Below, piece by piece: positions 21,521-32,887 of a stretch of DNA of 64,000 nt. The notes beneath the pieces were generated by a model. The model was not told the origin of the DNA. It made no database searches and saw only the letters and a list, made by a program, of their open reading frames with translations. Each line of letters starts with the position of its first letter. Within the stretch, counting starts at the first letter, position 1. The stretch is taken from assembly GCF_004210375.1 (NCBI RefSeq), contig NC_134834.1, forward strand, positions 148,151,009 through 148,215,008, in the 5' to 3' direction. A program made the translations under genes and the position numbers. The DNA is from Tachypleus tridentatus. Taxonomy: Eukaryota > Arthropoda > Merostomata > Xiphosura > Limulidae.

Positions 21521-23687
21521 GGCCAGAACTGATTTTGTTTGTCGAGTTTCTTGAAGTTAAAGGTACTCTATTCAGTGACTGCTGTTGACTCTCTTGAAGG
21601 TTGTTGTATAATTGTTTGTCAAATGAACTATCCATACCTTGATACTCTGTGTCAGGCTCCTAATCCAGAGTGGAAGACAAGTCCGATGCTTGGGAAGCTC
21701 GACCATTGTCTCTTCCTCACCCTATGCTTAATGATTCACCAATGGTGCCTCCAGTCTCACTTCATATCTGAGTGGCTTTAACCTGAGCTGGGATTAAGAC
21801 TCTGACTGGCATAAGTCTAGGAGTTCTGTATAAACTGTCCCAATCACTCTTGTACTCAATACATGTCAAACCATCATGATGATCCTCAATACTGAAAAAA
21901 ATAACTTGATTGAGTGATCTGAATGCACCAGACTTAGCAGTTCATCTTGTGTCATAGACCGCAATAAGATTGAGGTCAAGGACTTTTACAATATTGAGAA
22001 AAGTTCAATATCCAGTAAAGGTCTTCTTCTAGACCTAACAAATCTTTCAGACTACCATCTCTCCTCAGTAACTGACTTTCGCTATAGGTCACAAGTCACT
22101 CTAATAATCAAAAAATGTAACTTCTGTAACCAGGAGTCTTTTAAACTTAAGGATACAAAAGTTAAAGTGCATAACAATACACACTTCAACAGCTAGTAGC
22201 ACACTCTGCACCAATTATATACTGAAAACCACAGTTTCTCCTACCTATCCGACAGGTGGTATTCTTCAAGTGAAATGAATAAAGTTTTGAGCCATCAGAT
22301 AGATTAGCTAAATAACAATATAATCGTTCAAGCTATTGATTGTACAGTGTAACTAAAAACTCTTACTAGTTTGATACCAGAAATATTACTAGAAGGAGAA
22401 GTTTTAGACTATCTAAACGAATGGTTTCTTAGTTTCCAAAAAGTCTCCCACTTACTCAGAACAACATGAACAAACCAGAGTTTAATCATTCTCATTAGAA
22501 CATATGTAATACTGTAACCTATAGATATCACTTGAATAGCAGTCGAAATTCTTAAACAACACCTAATTAAGCTGTTCTCCACTGGCGATAACAGATGTCA
22601 CCTACTTCGTTAACAACAAAGGAACAGAGGTAACATGAATCTAGATCAACTTCATGATTTCCTTGGCCATATATTATGCAACACCTGCACATATTCAGAA
22701 TAAATACTATAGCACTACAAGAAAAGAGAAACATGGGTTATATTTATATACCTCAACGATACTTTAGTAACATAACGAAAGAAAATATGACCATTTTAAA
22801 ATGTGGTGGCGTACCACATCAGTTCTAGAAGTCTGGAGGCCTAGGAGTGAGGTGCATGGCTGTATGTGAAATGATCTACGGATTATTTTGCCAGCTGTTC
22901 CCTTTAATCCTAATATTTATTAAAATATTTCTATCCTACCAAAGTGAACCACCCGCACGCTATTTCACCATTACGTTTTCATGTTTTCTTTTCCTTACTT
23001 GATCTTCAATCGTTTACCTCCTTCACGTTTTCGAGATTGGCTCTAGCACCACTAGAGGGCAAGTCGTTAGATACATCATAAGTTTACTTCCTCTATCCAT
23101 AGACGTACTTCTCTATGGGCGTTCGAAGGCACCTCCTCTGTGAAAGTTTCTCTGACCTTTCTTAGGGCTAAAGCTTTGAGCAACTGACGTGTGTCATCGT
23201 TACTCCAGCCACACATCTAACAGCCTGAATATTCTGCTACTTTTCATTTGCAAGTTAGCTTTGAATCCGACCTCGTTTCAACCTCGACAAGAACAAACAC
23301 TCAGAGGTTCTAGATAGATGACTCAGCAGCTCTACATGGATTTCACAAACATTTCCTGAATGGATAGTGTTCAATAGATAATGTATTAGAGCAATGTTAG
23401 ACCATTGTCTGAATTAGGGTTAAAAAATCAAGTAACTACTTCAAGGAGGGGGGTGAAGACTAAGTGCCAAACATGGTTCCTAGAAAGTACCCCATAATTT
23501 CCACTGCTCATAAGCCAGAAGCTGTTTGTTGAGACATTGGATTCACATACGTTTTCTTTATTTCTAATATCACACAAAAAAATACTATAACTTCGGATTG
23601 TTGGAAACTTCCAAATATTTTTTCAACAACTGTTTAGTGGATAATTGTTCTCTCATAAAAAACAGGTTTTCTTCTCTTGATTGCATG
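21521..23687. other. no recognisable gene; possible gypsy 5-prime remnant
   Basis: This is where gag and the upstream LTR of the minus-strand gypsy copy would be expected, but I cannot identify zinc-knuckle or capsid motifs. ATGTGGTGGCGTACCACAT at 22802-22820 is a short perfect palindrome with a five-base centre, and could be an LTR edge. The part at 22990-23330 is less AT-rich. The CTCF-like site at 23049 is listed separately. Confidence 0.35.
23049..23062 (+). promoter_or_regulatory. CTCF-like binding motif (strong match)
   Basis: CCACTAGAGGGCAA matches 13 of 14 positions of the CTCF core consensus CCASYAGRKGGCRS, the best match I found in the window. CTCF is conserved across arthropods and binds insulators and domain borders. 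Occupancy cannot be read from sequence. Confidence 0.4.
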
Positions 23688-23808
23688 ATTTGTTTCAAGT
23701 TAAGCACAAAGCTACACCATGAACTATCTATGCTCTGCCTGCCACGGATATCGAAACATGGGTTATAACGTTGTTGGTCCGCAAACATACATACTGCTGT
23801 GCCAGATT
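23688..23808 (-). repeat. SINE-B copy
   Basis: Reverse-oriented: GTTAAGCACAAAGCTACACC tail, CCACGGATATCGAAAC B-box side, GTTGGTCCGCAAACATACATA and a head ending GCTGTGCCAG. The minus-strand ORF at 23585-23788 is a by-product. Confidence 0.8.
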
Positions 23809-23879
23809 CCGTAAATGAAAAATTTATTCAATACATATTAAAAATTTTCTATGAGTTCAATAATCACTCGATGAATTAG

Positions 23880-23943
23880 TTTACAGTGCTAAAATCCGGG
23901 GTTCAGTTCCTTGCAGGAAACAGATCGCAGATAGCCCCGAGCT
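23880..23943 (+). repeat. SINE-C fragment
   Basis: Forward-oriented partial copy: TTTACAGTGCTAAAATCCGG, GGGTTCAGTTCC and the tail GCAGATAGCCCC. It is cut at its right end by the SINE-A copy that follows, suggesting the A copy inserted into or beside its tail. Confidence 0.55.
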
Positions 23944-24181
23944 TGGTTTGTTTTGAATTTCGTGCAAAGCTACACGAGGGCCATCTGCGCTAGCCGTCCC
24001 TAATTTAGCAGTGTAAGACTAAATAAAAGGCAGCTAGTCATCACCACCCACCGCCAACTCTTGGGCTACTCTTTGACTGTCACATTATAACACCCCCACG
24101 GCTGAAAGGACGAGCATGTTTGGTGTGACGGGGATTCGAACCTGCGATCCTCGGATTACGAGTCGAGTAAGGCCAAGCCCA
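23944..24181 (-). repeat. SINE-A with internal deletions
   Basis: Reverse-oriented: normal tail and body, then a deletion joining CTACTCTTTG directly to ACTGTCACATT (about 25 bp of the body lost), and a head shortened at GAGTCGAGTAAGGCCAAGCCC. Confidence 0.87.
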
Positions 24182-26100
24182 GAACTTAAAGAACCGAAAC
24201 AATACAAAACAAAACTCTGTAATTATAAAAAAAAAAATTCTTGCAAAGTTATTTTAAAAGTCGTAAATAAATGCGAGTTGTTGTTTTGTTGTTGTTTTTT
24301 GTGAGAATCTTGAGGCCCGAGAAGAATTTCAAACTTATTTTGCTATCATTCAGTTTAACTCTGAGTTACTAGGGGTGCCAATAAAGGAAGATATGAAAAA
24401 CAAACTATTCTTGTGGCAGGGTTTATTTGTTTTTGAAAGGGAGTAGTGTTTACATAGTAGAAGTGACAGGTTTGTTTGTTGTTGTTTTAGGGCAATTGTC
24501 GCATGTATGAACGTGCTTAACCATGGTTATGTAAAGTATAAAACTATAGACGTCATTGATCATATATTTTTGACACTGATAATTAAAGAAAGTTTCACAT
24601 TCCCTGTTGACGAGAGTAACTCGTGCCACGCATTACTTTTTTTTTCTGGAATGATCTTTTACCTTTGAGTTCTAAAATTTCTCTCGAAGCTTATTATGTC
24701 ATTGCTATCGTACGAGTCGTTCACCAAGAAATTAATGAAATTATGAGATGTTAGTTGTTGACATTCAAAAGCAAGCACAATGTCCTCTTTGTAAAATATC
24801 CTCGAAACTGTTGCTAAAGTTTCATTTATACAGATATATTAAGTAACTTACTCACAATATAAAAACTTTTATTGTTGTTTATGAGAGGTCACGTTTTTTT
24901 GTTTAATCTCAACTGAATTACTTACTATCAGAATAGGGAGACAAGAACTGAAATTCAAAATCGATATTATTTATGATAATACATAAGTCAAACATGTTTT
25001 AAATGTTTTCAAGGTTGACATATTGAAAAATCGTTTGAAACAATAACGACCGTTTGAGAATATATAATGTACAGTATTTAAATTTAACTACGTGTTTTTT
25101 TTTCCATAATTCATATATACCCTACTATTTCCTTAAGTTGTTTCATTAAAGTTATTAGCTAGGTTTTCTTATAACGGACGAGTTAAAAGCATGGGTGAGT
25201 GACATTAATAACCTCTTTACTGACACACCAGGCAAAATTAAAATCAGTTTCAAATACAAAAAAATAAAATAATTCGATTCAAATAAAAGGTTAAAAACCT
25301 GCCATAAGTGTCGACACTAGTTGCATTGGTTAGATTGTTCAATAAACATATTTTTATTTTGTTAGTTTGTTATTTATCACACGTATTACATCTTGCACTT
25401 TTATCTTAGTATGCGAACTTAGGACTAATTTCTAAGTTTCAAGCTGATTAAATATTGGGAGGTCTCTTTGGATTTACGACCGAAAACATCGCTAACAGTG
25501 AGGATACCAATATGAAACAATATATATTCTAAACTACATAAGGAAAAGCGTAAGAATAATATAATTAATTATCAATACTCAATAGGGTTGATTTTTCTTT
25601 TCAAACTAAGTAGGTAGCTCACTTGGAACAGTTGATGAAAGAAAGCAAACTTAAAAAATAATGTTATTTAGAAAGAAAAAAATTACACCACTTCTTATTA
25701 AATGGTTTTTTAACGTATTCACATTGATATTTAAACATAACAAAGATGGAGAATCGTAAGCAATGATATTTAACGGATTTATATTTTAGTAAGAATTATT
25801 CCAGTTACATCAGGGAAAACAAACAAATTGTATTTTACCTTGACCCAGAAAGAAGGCTTAGCAAATCATTCTGTTACTACACAAAACTGTGAAACAGAAG
25901 AAACGAACTTCTATCAGTTTGGTAATGATCGAAACAGATCATCAAATATTGACTGATGGTGTGGAGATGCGACGGCGACGACTGCCCAGAGAAAAACAAG
26001 CAGTATAGTACGTAAGGGCTGAGGCGCGAGCTGCTATACCCAGACATATATCGATCAATAAAAAATTCTGGAAAAATGTGCAGATGACCGAGTTGAAACA
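24182..26100. other. no recognisable gene
   Basis: AT-rich, repeat-poor, with TTG-type simple sequence at 24280-24300. No codon structure or RNA gene visible. Confidence 0.4.
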
Positions 26101-26600
26101 GCCAAAATAGAAGACAGACAGACAAATATATAGCTAGATAGATATAAAGACAAACAGGTAGATAGATAGAAATATACAAACACATAAAGACAGACATAAA
26201 AACAGATAGGGGTAGACAAACAGACAAATAGATGGCTTCATAGAGAGATACGTACAAACAGGTAGATAAACACAGATAGATAGAAGTTGACAAACAGACA
26301 AATAGATGGTTTGATAGGTAGATACAGACAAACAGAGATATAAATAAACAAGCAAACGGATAGACAGACAAATAGACGGCTTGATAGACAGATACAAACA
26401 GGTAGATAGACAGAAGTAGACAGACAAACAGATAGATAGAGATGGACAAACAGACAAATATATGGTTTGATAGATAGATACAGACAAACAAACAGGTAAA
26501 TAAGACAGACAAATAGATAGATACAGACAGACAGGTAGTTAGATATAGACAAACGATAGAGATAGGTAGACAAACAGATAGAAAGGCAGGTGGCTAGAAA
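26101..26600. repeat. GATA/GACA microsatellite-like array
   Basis: About 500 bp of interleaved tetranucleotides (GATA, GACA, AACA), with phrases such as AGACAGACAAATAGATAG recurring. Larger units of about 80-110 bp (GACAAACAGACAAATAGATGG...TTGATAG) also repeat. Because the tetranucleotide carries few stops on the minus strand, it produces artefactual ORFs of up to 211 codons there, rich in CLSIYLFVCL. These are not genes. Confidence 0.9.
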
Positions 26601-26889
26601 AGTTAGAATTTCCAAGCCAAAATAGTTTATAAAAAGTACATTGACAGGTTACTGAATACATCGGTTTGCACTATAAACTACAAAACAGAAAAGCTACACT
26701 AATATCCAAAGTTTTCGATCACTGTTTTGCTGCATGTAGTTAAAACTGCAAATTATTCGTTCACATTTTACACCTCAGGAACCCCTTTTCATGGTCTCCA
26801 AAATGGGCCAACTTGCTTCACTACAATTTAGGCTATTGTGTTAAATTATAATAACGTTAGTGTTTTTTTTTCAATTGACCAACCTCCTA

Positions 26890-27240
26890 GTATAGTTTAG
26901 TTTTATCTGTTTTACTACAAATGCGTTCACATAGTTTCAACAACAGGTTAGTCCTGTTCTACTACAAATCATTTCCATGGTTTCATCAACAGTTCATTTA
27001 TTGTCGTTTTTTTACCACACATACGTTCCTATAGTTTCAACAATTTGTTAATTTTGTTTTATTACATATACGTTCCCATGGTTTCAACAATAGACCAGTT
27101 TTGTTTTTCTACAAACACATTCCTATTGTCTCAACAACAGGTTAATTTTGTTTTACTACAAATGCATTTCTATAGTTTCAACAATAGCCCAGTTTTGTTT
27201 TACTACAAATACGTTCCCACGGTTTCAACAATACGTCATG
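26890..27240. repeat. minisatellite, 47-bp unit, about 7 copies
   Basis: Units share TTTTACTACAAATnCGTTCC and GTTTCAACAA. The landmark TTTCA/CTCAA falls at 26935, 26981, 27035, 27082, 27128, 27175 and 27222, giving mostly 46-47 bp periods with one 54-bp unit. The ORF 27045-27257 is a by-product. Confidence 0.88.
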
Positions 27241-27519
27241 ATAGACACAATACATAGGTAGATAGCTATGGAGACATTTTTATTTAAATTCAAGTTCTCC
27301 ACAATTTAGCCCAGAACTGAAACTTCAAACACACTGGGTTGTACTCAACTTTAGAATGCAGACAGAACTGCTTAAACCTACTTTTAACTTTCCGGAACAG
27401 GATTTCGAAATCATATTGTCTCAGATACTTAAAATACAGTGATTTGTTTTAAACAACCTTCAAAACAAGTTTAATAAAGTACACTAAAACTGACTTACTC
27501 GGAATGATAACGCCTTATT

Positions 27520-27800
27520 TTGTTTTGGCCATCCCTAAATAAGCAGTGATAGACAAGAGAGAAGGCAGCTAGTCTTTATCACCCACCGCCAACTCTTTGG
27601 CTACTCTTTTACAAACGAATAGAGATTGACAATAACTTTATATAGCCCCCGCAGATGAAAGGTGAGCATGTTCAGTGTGAGGGCAATTCGAACTTGAGAC
27701 CTTTAGATTGTGAGTCAGCGCCCTAACAACCTGGCCGAATGTAACGGGGATTCAAACTCGCAACACTCAGATTGTGAGTCAGCGCCCTAATCACCGAGTT
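27520..27800 (-). repeat. SINE-A with duplicated tRNA-like head
   Basis: Reverse-oriented. The body (GGCCATCCCTAAATAAGCAG through CCGCAGATGAAAGG) is followed by a first head (27680-27740) and immediately by a second partial head (27741-27800). Both share ATTGTGAGTCAGCGCCCTAA. Two heads in tandem imply a dimeric SINE or a local duplication. The tail is missing at the left. Confidence 0.75.
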
Positions 27801-27985
27801 TACTTTGATAATTAATATACTAATTTCTGTCTGACAGTGACAATTAATAAGCTGCATCTAATATGCAATTTTTTCTACCGCAAGCGATTTTGTTTGGATA
27901 ATTAAACGATAAACACATATTTCAGATGCTTACACGTTTTCGTTGAAACCCTCGGGAGATAAAGAAGTGAATTAGGGTACATTAA

Positions 27986-28210
27986 TTTCTCTGTTTAATT
28001 TTGCGCAAACCTACTAGAGGGTTATATGTACTTGGCGTCATTAACATAAAAGTGATAGACTGGAGGGAATGGAACTAGTCAACATTATCCCCCGCCAACT
28101 TTTGGGCCGCTTTTTACCAACGAAAAGTGGGATTGATTGAGATATTATAATGCCCCCTCGGCTAAAATGTCACGAAAGTTTATTGGTGGAATTCGAATAT
28201 GCAACCTTCA
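27986..28210 (-). repeat. SINE-A, very degenerate
   Basis: Reverse-oriented: TTTTGCGCAAACCTACTAGAG, GTGATAGACTGGAGGGAATG, CCCCGCCAACTTTTGGG and GAAAAGTGGGATTG are still recognisable. The head is nearly lost. Small ORFs at 28137-28353 overlap it and are not genes. Confidence 0.75.
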
Positions 28211-30200
28211 TTTGTTTAATAGATCAACTCCCCGCCAAACAGCGACACCAAAAATGTTACGAAAATGTGCGACAACTTATAAAATTCAAAACGGTTTCAG
28301 GAAAGAAAAAAAGAATTAGACTAGAATACGTAACGCAGCAGTCCACAAGTTAGTTACTCGTGTTTCTGATTTATACAAACTCAAATCAATTCGTCGTTTT
28401 CAGATATGATTATTTTCTAACTTGATGACAGCTAAAAAGACTTGAAAGATTACACTTTCGCTAAGTCTGTTCTACACAGTTCATCTTACTCCAATCTTTA
28501 CTAGTGGTTTAAATTTCCTTAATTAGTAAAAAGTTATTAACAAATACCAGTAATAAAATATATTAAGTTATAGTTTACGTTTTCTCATTTCGTAATTCTT
28601 AAATAGTACGTTAACTTAGGACTGATAGTTTCGCAACCTCTTAATTATTAAACAAAGGTAAATTTAGAACTGAAGTTTCTTATTATATAGTTATAAAGCA
28701 GTAATTTAATTTGGACCTGACGGTTTCTCATCACGTCATTCCTGAAACTTCGAAAAAAACGGTTTCGCGTTCTGCCATTTTTAAAGTAACAGACAAGTTT
28801 AGGCCTGACGGTTTTGTATCCTGTTACTTTTAAAACAACAGGTTTCTTCAAATAAAATTTCGTTTTTTTAACACGTCTTAAATCAGAATAACGCTATTTT
28901 AAGGTACAACTTAATTTTTTTTCTTATTTTTAATGAAACTCTGGGTAAATTATTACTAGAATTATTCTCAAAAACGCTCTCTCACACAACTGTAGCATTT
29001 CTCAAAATGTCTCAGTAAAAGATTAGCTGTAATAAAATTGATTCAATGTCCTTTTGTTACGGCTGTCGGCTTCTTTTGTGAATTTGGCAAAACACCAGCG
29101 CTCCGGGGCAGCTTCAGAGCCTAAGTCTAAGACCGGTAACTGCTTCCACTAACAAACACCCTTTCCTTCCAAACAAATATGAGAGTCGTCCTTGAGATAG
29201 TGTGCGTCAGTCTGAAAGGAGAGAGGGCAGTTAAAAAGCCACGTACTTTTGTGTCGTCGAGTCAACGTAGACGTTCTATACGGTTGGAATATACTGCGAC
29301 GTTGTGCCACAAGTGGCTCCAGATGACGCGCACACCACTAGGCAATACAAAGCGAAGAGTAGATAACACAGGACACTGCGAGATTGCGTGGTAAAGGAGG
29401 AAACCTTGAACTCCGTTTCTCTTGAACTCCCCACGTGGAACAACTGCAGTCTTTCACTCTCTCGATAACTGGTTGGCTACTATCCAGATATTGAGGCCCT
29501 GTCCCATTCCATGGCAGGCTACAGATGTCCTTCTTTCGAAAGAATCAAGATTAATTAGACCGTATTTTTTACGTCTAATTCCGGCCACCTGTTACTTTCA
29601 ACTAGGTCGTGTAGCCTTTCCCACAATCAGTTTAAATATTGTAAGCTCTGCCAACCACGATGACAAACGACTGATTGTGGGTTTTGAACGCGTTTTCATC
29701 AGCACTGAATCTTTCTATTTATTTCTCTTTTATCTCAGATCAAGTTTCATGGCGAGAGAAAAGTTTCAAATTAGTTTAACTTTTGCATTATAAAACACAA
29801 TTATTTGTAGAATACTTCAAACGAGAGTTCCAGCCCACCCAGTTGGTCATAAAGATTAACCTTACAGAAAAACCGGGGCTGCTTGGTTAAAATTACAACC
29901 GTTTTGTTAACTTTTCTGTTTTACACCGCAAGGGAGATAGATATTTAGCATTACACAGTAAATCACTTTAACAATGTATCAAATAGACAACAGCGAGTTG
30001 TTTTTAGCAGAGTTTTTGTGATTAGAACAACTTGAAGTTATTTTATTATATTAAATCGCTTGAAGGAACCTCATGGTTTGAATGGTTGACAAACGGAAGT
30101 GTTTTAGTGTTCATAGTTTTTAACTTTTCCTGGTAAAATACAGTATGTAATGACCGCTTAGTTCAGCTTTCTAAAGAAGAAATAAAACTGATAAACGGTG
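28211..30200. other. no recognisable gene; locally GC-richer block 29040-29520
   Basis: The left part is AT-rich. At 29040-29520 base composition shifts towards GC and two plus-strand ORFs occur (71 codons at 29179, 123 codons at 29422-29793), but neither has motifs I recognise, and the longer one runs out into AT-rich sequence. The GC-richer block could be a noncoding exon or a regulatory element. Confidence 0.3.
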
Positions 30201-30214
30201 AACTATTTATGACA

Positions 30215-30490
30215 ATCAGAGACACCACACAACAATGAACTTAACCTCTGTAAAGGGAAGGGGCACCACACAACAATGAACTTAACCTCTGAGAAGGTAT
30301 GAGACACCAGACAACAAGGCACTTGACCCCTGAAAAAGTACGAGACACCAGACAACAAGGCACTTGACCTCTGAAAAGGTACGAGACACCAGACAACAAG
30401 GCACTTGACCTCTGAAAAGGTACAAAAAACCAGACAACAAGGCACTTGACCTCCGGAAAGTAAGAGATATTACACAACAAGGCAACTATT
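30215..30490. repeat. minisatellite, 41-bp unit, about 7 copies
   Basis: The landmark GACACCA (and variants) falls at 30221, 30262, 30303, 30344, 30385, 30426 and 30467, an exact 41-bp period. Unit landmarks are CAACAAGGCACTTGACC and TCTGAAAAGGTAC. Since 41 is not a multiple of three and all three minus-strand frames are open, three overlapping artefactual ORFs appear. More degenerate units (ACAACAA...CTTGA...TGAAAGT) seem to continue to about 30760. Confidence 0.93.
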
Positions 30491-31184
30491 TTTTTTTTGT
30501 TTTGTTTAGAATACCAAAGAGTATTAAACAATAATGACGTCTGACAGTTAAAATATAATACAACACACCTGACTTCTGAATTTCAATATATCAGACAGCA
30601 ATGAATTTAGCTTCTGAAAGTTAAATATATCATCTAACAGTATATATGATTTTTGAAAGTCAACTGTTAGTCAACAACGAACTTTGTATCAAAAAGTTCG
30701 TGCATCACAGTTAGACAACAATACACTTGATTCTTGACAGTTTCGTACGTTAGACAACAACGTTCCAGTTTATAAAAAAACAACGTGACAGAAAACAATA
30801 TGCAAAAGCAGTCTACATAGTCACAAATCGTAATTTACTGAACGTATATTTTCTGGCAGAAAGATATACCATCTTCTTACTAACAGTAAAGCGTTCACTT
30901 TCAGAAAACATCAAAAGAGCAGGAAGTTACGCCTAAGAAAGCAGCATCAGTTTCACATGTCACACGCGCATTTGTCATTCTGACTATCCATCCTGCAAGC
31001 TGTCTCAAAGCCGTCAGTTTCAGTGCATCAGAGAAATATCTTACCGTTACTAAATTTGGGCAAATATGAATGATAACGATTATACTCTTTATATTATTAC
31101 TACCATTAATTACAAACCTTTAAAACAGGTTTGCTTTTATTTTTCTCTACCACTTTCAGTGTTGTGTCTCTTAATTAATTCAAT

Positions 31185-31449
31185 GTTTTTTGTTTTTGAA
31201 CTTTGCGCAAAGCTACACGAGGGCTATCTGTGTTAGGCATCCCTAATTGAGCAGTATAAGACCAGAGGGAGGGAAGGCAGCTAGTCATCACCACCCACCG
31301 TCAACTCGTGGGCTATCCTTTTACCAACAAATAGCGGGATTAACCGTCACTTTACAATGCTCCCACGGCTGAAAGGGCGAGCATGTTTGGTGTGACGGGG
31401 ATTTGAACCTGCGACCCTCAGATTATGAATCGAGAGCCAATGTCGGGCC
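31185..31449 (-). repeat. SINE-A, head partly deleted
   Basis: Reverse-oriented: AACTTTGCGCAAAGCTACAC, body with a small GGGA duplication (CCAGAGGGAGGGAAGGCAG), and a head that jumps from GAATCGAGAG to CCAATGTCGGGCC, losing the A-box part. Confidence 0.88.
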
Positions 31450-32444
31450 ATAATATCGTATAAAATCAGAAACACGTGTAAAAAGGACACTTTAGGGGGG
31501 ATATTTACCAAAAACAAATTACGTATGTCAGCGACCCTAGATTAATTTTTTTTTGTTATTATATTTGTACCATACATAATGTCACCGCTGGAATAAAATA
31601 CCCGAAAGCAAGTTTGCAAAATCCTGAAATATTGTTTGAAATGTATACAGTATTTAGTCATCTACATACAGGTATAACCATGTATAATTACATTATCAGC
31701 CACGGATTTTACTAATCAGGATACTATGTTCAGAGATTAGTTTCAATAAATTCACGTTGGTTTAATAATTACTGCTATCCATAAGCTTGTAAACTGAAAA
31801 AAAAAGAAGACAAGATGCCAATTGTACTATAGCTGATGTGGCATTGCTATATGGACGTGTATGTACATACAAAAAAAAATAGGTATTTATAGACAAATAC
31901 ACGTTTTTAAAATACAATCTTATGAGCTTTTCGTATAATTTTAAATGAGTGAACAGTCCATTTTGAAAAAAAAAAAAATCAAAATCATGTTCAGTCAGCA
32001 CTTTATCCTTAAACATACTTATATCGTTAGGCTTAGGTCATTTTCTGTTAGGCTTAACTGATTTATTGCCAGTCTTCTCAGATAACCGTACTTTTCAGGC
32101 ACGGTATTATCGACAAATCTAACGTTTTACAAATAATTATAGATTTTTCCTGGATAACAGTTTAAAACGAGCTCTTCAAATATCCTGATATTAGTTAAAA
32201 CCAGTTTAACTTCATTCTATTCCCAGTGGCAAATTGATGGTCTTCCACACTTAATATTCATAAATAAATGTGTATAAGCTTTAAAATGATCTGAGATTAG
32301 GAGTTTCCCATTCAGTGTTTATGGTTGCAATGATTAAACTTTGTTATTTCTATGTTTGGTCAAGACAGAAAATTTTCGTTAAAAATTAAACCAATAGAGG
32401 GAAAACGCCGAAATTCACACAACGTTTCGATGAAATGGAGTGTG
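31450..32444. other. no recognisable gene
   Basis: AT-rich sequence with A-runs (31797-31806, 31966-31978). No feature that I can support. Confidence 0.4.
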
Positions 32445-32612
32445 TGTTTTTCTTATGGCAAAGCCACATCAAGCTATTTACTGAGTCCACGGAGGAGAAT
32501 CGAACTCTTAATTTTAGCGTTGTTATTTACTGAGTCCACGGAGGAGAATCGAACTCTTGATTTTAGCGTTGTAAATTCGTAGACTTATAGCTGTACCAGC
32601 GGGGTACTCGAT
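32445..32612 (-). repeat. SINE-C with internal 49-bp tandem duplication
   Basis: Reverse-oriented: GGCAAAGCCACATCAAGC tail, then the central block TATTTACTGAGTCCACGGAG...AATCGAACTC...TTTTAGCGTTG occurs twice (from 32475 and from 32524, 49 bp apart), and the head ends GCTGTACCAGCGGGG. The two copies of the block differ at only about one base, so the duplication is recent. Confidence 0.8.
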
Positions 32613-32887
32613 GAAACGACTCCATCTGGATTCTTACCTATGTTGTTTAATTTTATACGCATATATATTACATTCGATTGCCCAAGCCTTATAATTTCAT
32701 TATTGATTTAACTTTTTGTCACAACCCACCCAAAGATGGATGGAACATAGGGTATAGAAGAGAATCTGATTTTTAAACAGAACAACATTTAATTAAAAGT
32801 TCAGAAAAACGAACTTTATAATTCAGGTAGTTATAAAAAATATATTTTAATAAAAGTATTGCCTTTGCGGCTTCATCAGGGTTAATA

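Noticed and set aside
21539-21781. Zinc-knuckle (CCHC) motif expected upstream of the gypsy protease
   Set aside because: The minus-strand sequence in this interval has no C-x2-C-x4-H-x4-C pattern that I could find in any frame.
22802-22820. Short palindrome ATGTGGTGGCGTACCACAT as a gypsy LTR edge
   Set aside because: No second LTR copy, primer-binding site or polypurine tract could be matched to it.
25877-26615. Long minus-strand ORFs (211, 125 and 117 codons) rich in CLSIYLFVCL, resembling membrane proteins
   Set aside because: They are translations of the GATA/GACA array; all three frames are open because the tetranucleotide has few stops on that strand, and the hydrophobic pattern is purely a repeat product.
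29422-29793. 123-codon plus-strand ORF in a GC-richer block
   Set aside because: No recognisable motif, and the C-terminal half lies in AT-rich sequence with no change in reading-frame composition.
30203-30531. Three overlapping minus-strand ORFs with the repeated peptide LLSGV/CLVVWCL
   Set aside because: The 41-bp unit is stop-free in every minus frame; the ORFs are the same array read in three frames.
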